A stretch of DNA of 12,960 nucleotides, from assembly GCA_002482415.1 (NCBI GenBank), contig DLFY01000279.1, forward strand, positions 16,035-28,994, written 5' to 3'. Below the pieces are notes generated by a model. That model was not told the DNA's origin. It did no database searches and saw nothing but the letters and a program-made list of their open reading frames with translations. The position numbers were made by a program, and so were the translations under genes. This DNA is from Phycisphaerales bacterium UBA7708 (GTDB lineage: Bacteria; Planctomycetota; Phycisphaerae; Sedimentisphaerales; Anaerohalosphaeraceae). Shown one piece after another: positions 9,538 through 12,960 of the stretch (its first letter is position 1; each line of letters starts with the position of its first letter).

Positions 9538-9562
9538 GTGCCATGTCCTCCGGCATGGACAC
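9538..9562 (+). terminator. Hairpin just after the 6691 gene
   Basis: GTGCCATG (9538-9545) pairs with CATGGACAC (9554-9562) through eight base pairs with one bulged A and an 8-nt loop. It begins seven bases after the stop codon. No T-run follows, so it may be a weak terminator or an mRNA 3'-end stabilising hairpin. The rest of the gap up to 9744 shows an isolated TATACT (9689-9694) without a convincing -35 box. Confidence 0.35.
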
Positions 9563-9744
9563 ATTCCCAGCAGCCGTATTGCTCATTCATCCGTCACGTC
9601 CCGATGAATCGAGATGATGACTTTCTGTCAGTGTTGCCGATGTCCTGAAAAAATCAAGTTTTTCCTATATCCTCTTTTGTTTATCGATTATACTGCCGGC
9701 CTGCGGCGTATGATGGTCAACAAACATATTAAGGGAGACGTAGA

Positions 9745-12513
9745 ATGACGGCCAAAGGAATTGCGATTATCGGAGTGCTTGGGATGCTGTTTGGAATTTC
9801 AGGATGTCAGGCGGGGCAGGGCATGGAACAATCCGGGACAAATAAGCAGGTTCAGGCAGTGGGGCTGCTGTGCGAATATATGCCCAACCCGCTCGGCCTC
9901 GATACCCTTTCGCCGCGGTTGAGCTGGCGCATGGAATCCGCCCGGCGCAGCCAAAACCAGACCGCGTATCAGATTATCGCCGCCTCAGGCCCGGAAAATC
10001 TAAAGAACAACGAGGGCGATTTGTGGGACACCGGCAAGGTGGACTCCGCACAGACGCTGCATATCGCCTATCAGGGCAAACCGCTGGCTTCCTATCAGCA
10101 GTGCTATTGGAAAGTCAGACTCTGGGACAAAGATGGCCGCCCGTCCGCATGGAGCGAGCCTGCATCCTGGACCATGGGAATCCTGTCACAGGATGAATGG
10201 AAAGGCCAGTGGCTCGGATATTCAAGGGCCTACAGCACCCCCGACGAGCTAAGTCTCAAGGGTAAATGGAAGCAGCAGTCTCCCTCGCCGATGTTCCGCA
10301 AGACTTTTGCAATCAGCAAATCGATCAAAAACGCCACGCTGCATGTTTGCGGCCTCGGTTTCCATGAAGCTTATCTCAACGGCACCAAAGTCGGCGACCA
10401 TGTACTCGACCCGGCTTTTACCCGCTACGACAGGGCCTGTCTCTATGTGACCCACGATGTGACCCGGATGCTTCAGAAGGGCGGCAATGCCGTGGGCGTA
10501 ATGCTCGGCAACGGCTTTTACAATGTCTTCACCAGTGCTGCATGGAAATTTAACGAGGCCCCCTGGCGCGACCAGCCCAGGATGCTGCTCCAGCTTCACA
10601 TCGAATACACGGATGGCACTTCTGAGTTGGTTGTCAGCGACGCATCTTGGAAAGCGACGACCGGCCCGGTGATTCTTGATGGTATCCGTCAGGGCGAGAC
10701 GTATGATGCCCGCCGTGAAATGCCCGGATGGTGTACCGCTGGTTTTGATGATTCAGGCTGGGATAAGCCCCAAATCGTCTCCGCCCCCAAAGGCATTCTC
10801 CGAGCACAGATGATGCCAGCCGTCAAAGTCGTCCAGACTATTCGACCGGTTCGTATGAACTCACCCAAAGCCGGCGTGTATATCTTCGACCTCGGCCAGA
10901 ACATCTCCGGCTGGGCACAACTCAAGGTCTCCGGCCCCGCCGGCACCAAAGTCCAGATGCGCTATGGCGAACGACTCCACGAAGATGGCACCCTCGACCA
11001 GAAGGAAATCAAGGAACATGTCTATGAAGATGTGTTTCATACGGATACGTATGTTCTCAGTGGCAAGGGAACCGAAACATGGGAGCCGCGGTTTACCTAT
11101 TATGGGTATCAGTATGTCGAACTCACCGGCTTCCCCGGCATTCCGACACTCGACACGATTTCAGGCCGGGTCGTCCATACCGCGTTTGAGCAGGCTGGCC
11201 AGTTCAAATGTTCCAATGACCTGATTAACAAAATCCACCACGGTACCCTGTGGGCATATCGGGGCAACTATGTCGGCATCCCGACCGATTGCCCGCACCG
11301 CGAAAAGAATGGCTGGACTGGCGATGCCCAAATCGCCGTGGACCAGGCGATGTTTAACTGGTTCAACGGAGCCGCATACACCAAGTGGATGATGGATTGT
11401 AAGGATGAGCAGAAAGACACCGGCGAACTCCCCGGCATCATTCCCACTGGCGGCTGGGGTTACGCCTGGGGCAATGGTCCCGCCTGGGACAGTGCCTATC
11501 TGATCATTCCCTGGACGATGTATCAGTACTATGGCGATGTGCGGATACTGGAAACCCACTATGACCGTTTCAAACGCTATGTGGATTACCTGAGCCGCCG
11601 GGCCGAAGGCCATATCGTCAAAATCGGGCTGGGCGATTGGGCACCCGTCAAGACCACAACCCCCGAAGCCCTGACCTCGACTGCCTATTACTATGTCGAT
11701 GCCTTGATCACGGCCAAAGCCGCTCAAATCCTCGGCCAGACCGCAGATGCAGAAAAATACACTACCCTTGCCAACCAGATTAAGGATGCTTTTAACAAGA
11801 CTTTCTATAAAGGCAATGGCATCTATGAGCCGGGCAGCCAGACGGCCTTGTGCTTTCCGCTGTTTTACGACCTGGTACCCCAGAGCGAACGACCGATGGT
11901 GGTTGCAAACCTGGTCAAAAACATCGAGTCGCAGGCCTTTCATATTGACACCGGGATTCTGGGTGCCAAGGCGATTTACAATGTGCTTTCCGATAACGGA
12001 CAACATCAGACCGCATGGCAGATGCTGATGCAGACCACCCGGCCCAGCTATGGCTACTGGATTGAGCAGGGGGCGACCACCCTCTGGGAGCAGTGGGATG
12101 GCACGTGTTCCCGCAATCATATTATGTTTGGCGATATCGGCGCCTGGTTCTATAAGAACCTGGCTGGAATCAACATCGACGCCGGCTCCGCAGAGTCCGT
12201 GGCATTCGGCCATTTCATCCTGCGTCCCCGGCTCATTGACGGCCTGTCGTATGTGGATGCCTCGGTTCAGTCCATACGCGGCAAAGTCGGCAGTTCGTGG
12301 ACCGTTAACGGCAATCGCATGCAATGGACCGTTGACATCCCTGCCAACACCAGCGCGACAGTCTATATCCCCACTGCCGATACTGCCTCGATTACCGAGT
12401 CCGGCAAGCCTGTCGCCCAGGTTGCGGGCCTGACGTTTGTCGGGCAGGAGGGCGGTTATGCCGTCTATAAAGTTCCCTCCGGCCAGTATCAGTTTGCCTC
12501 CCGGATTCGTTAA
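9745..12513 (+). CDS. GH78 alpha-L-rhamnosidase, lipoprotein
   Basis: The 922-residue protein hydrolyses terminal alpha-L-rhamnose from glycans. ATG 9745 follows GGGAG (9733-9737) at seven bases. The N-terminus is a lipoprotein signal ending in 'GISGC' with lipid-bearing C21, so it is likely anchored to a membrane. Domains run in the usual GH78 order: N-terminal beta-sandwich ('NPLGLDTLSPRLSW', about 46-60), a second beta domain ('VLDPAFTRYDRACLYVTHDV'), the (alpha/alpha)6 barrel with 'TDCPHREKNGWTGDAQ' (general acid E520, D527) and 'GATTLWEQWDG' (general base E782), then the C-terminal beta domain ('AFGHFILRPRLIDGLSYVDAS'). Length and motifs are complete and no defect is visible. Together with the GH106-like and GH43 neighbours it points to a rhamnose-containing polysaccharide. 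Confidence 0.95.
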   Translation: MTAKGIAIIGVLGMLFGISGCQAGQGMEQSGTNKQVQAVGLLCEYMPNPLGLDTLSPRLSWRMESARRSQNQTAYQIIAASGPENLKNNEGDLWDTGKVDSAQTLHIAYQGKPLASYQQCYWKVRLWDKDGRPSAWSEPASWTMGILSQDEWKGQWLGYSRAYSTPDELSLKGKWKQQSPSPMFRKTFAISKSIKNATLHVCGLGFHEAYLNGTKVGDHVLDPAFTRYDRACLYVTHDVTRMLQKGGNAVGVMLGNGFYNVFTSAAWKFNEAPWRDQPRMLLQLHIEYTDGTSELVVSDASWKATTGPVILDGIRQGETYDARREMPGWCTAGFDDSGWDKPQIVSAPKGILRAQMMPAVKVVQTIRPVRMNSPKAGVYIFDLGQNISGWAQLKVSGPAGTKVQMRYGERLHEDGTLDQKEIKEHVYEDVFHTDTYVLSGKGTETWEPRFTYYGYQYVELTGFPGIPTLDTISGRVVHTAFEQAGQFKCSNDLINKIHHGTLWAYRGNYVGIPTDCPHREKNGWTGDAQIAVDQAMFNWFNGAAYTKWMMDCKDEQKDTGELPGIIPTGGWGYAWGNGPAWDSAYLIIPWTMYQYYGDVRILETHYDRFKRYVDYLSRRAEGHIVKIGLGDWAPVKTTTPEALTSTAYYYVDALITAKAAQILGQTADAEKYTTLANQIKDAFNKTFYKGNGIYEPGSQTALCFPLFYDLVPQSERPMVVANLVKNIESQAFHIDTGILGAKAIYNVLSDNGQHQTAWQMLMQTTRPSYGYWIEQGATTLWEQWDGTCSRNHIMFGDIGAWFYKNLAGINIDAGSAESVAFGHFILRPRLIDGLSYVDASVQSIRGKVGSSWTVNGNRMQWTVDIPANTSATVYIPTADTASITESGKPVAQVAGLTFVGQEGGYAVYKVPSGQYQFASRIR

Positions 12514-12960
12514 TGACGGACAGGCTCGCATAGCACCGAATGATACGCCCGGGCTGAATGTTTGACAAGCGGCCCGGGGCTGGATTAATATAGATAGATA
12601 AGGTGCAGGTTCGAACTATGCCAAAACGGCTTTAAGGAGATTGATATGCTTGTAAGTCGTTGCTATGCAATGCTTTATGTTGTCTTGTGCAGCGTTCCGC
12701 TGGTCTGTCTGAGTTGTTCGGGCGATCCGGCAGGCAATAAACACAAGACCGCGTTAAACCATACAGCAGGAGCAAGCGCTATGGCCAGAGAAATTATCTT
12801 GTCAAACACATCAGCCAATGCCATCTCCAGGGTCTGGGTTGCCGACAATGGGGACGGCACGTATAAGAATCCCATTCTGTATGCCGATTACTCCGACCCG
12901 GATGCGGTTCGCGTTGGTGACGATTACTACATGACCGCCTCCAGCTTTACCTGCATTCCC

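Overview
The window is about 13 kb of moderately GC-rich bacterial DNA. Every convincing gene is on the + strand. Secreted, multi-domain carbohydrate-active proteins dominate: LamG, Ig-like and dockerin-like modules, a transglutaminase-like/alpha-beta hydrolase fusion, two rhamnosidase-type glycoside hydrolases and the start of a GH43 enzyme. I see no SusC/SusD pair. This mix is typical of Planctomycetota of the Phycisphaerae/Sedimentisphaerales type, a polysaccharide-degrading lineage. That placement is an inference from protein style, not from a marker gene.

Layout: (1) 1-357 is the 3' end of a uroporphyrinogen-decarboxylase-like gene. (2) 358-519 continues in the same frame as a short membrane-type tail that resembles the C-terminus of a MalG-type sugar ABC permease and is probably a gene remnant. 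(3) 520-684 holds an imperfect inverted repeat and a near-perfect sigma-70 promoter. (4) 685-4281 is a large secreted protein with an HExxH metallopeptidase-like head, an Ig-like domain, three LamG domains and an internal dockerin-like module. (5) 4492-6576 is a secreted transglutaminase-like domain fused to a serine hydrolase/esterase, preceded by a promoter with an operator-like palindrome. (6) 6691-9531 is a secreted GH106-like glycosidase. (7) 9745-12513 is a lipoprotein GH78 alpha-L-rhamnosidase. (8) 12646 to the window end is the start of a GH43 lipoprotein, with its own promoter set among short GC-rich repeats.

Functionally the locus looks like a saccharolytic cluster for a rhamnose-rich polysaccharide (pectic rhamnogalacturonan, ulvan or a microbial exopolysaccharide are candidates). 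GH78 and the GH106-like enzyme would remove rhamnose, GH43 would remove arabinose or xylose residues, and the esterase module could remove acyl groups. The LamG/dockerin metallopeptidase may process or anchor surface proteins or bind glycan. Gaps of 114-213 bp between genes, several with promoter-like signals, suggest separately transcribed, co-regulated genes rather than one tight operon. The least conventional items are the metallopeptidase-LamG protein and the transglutaminase-esterase fusion.
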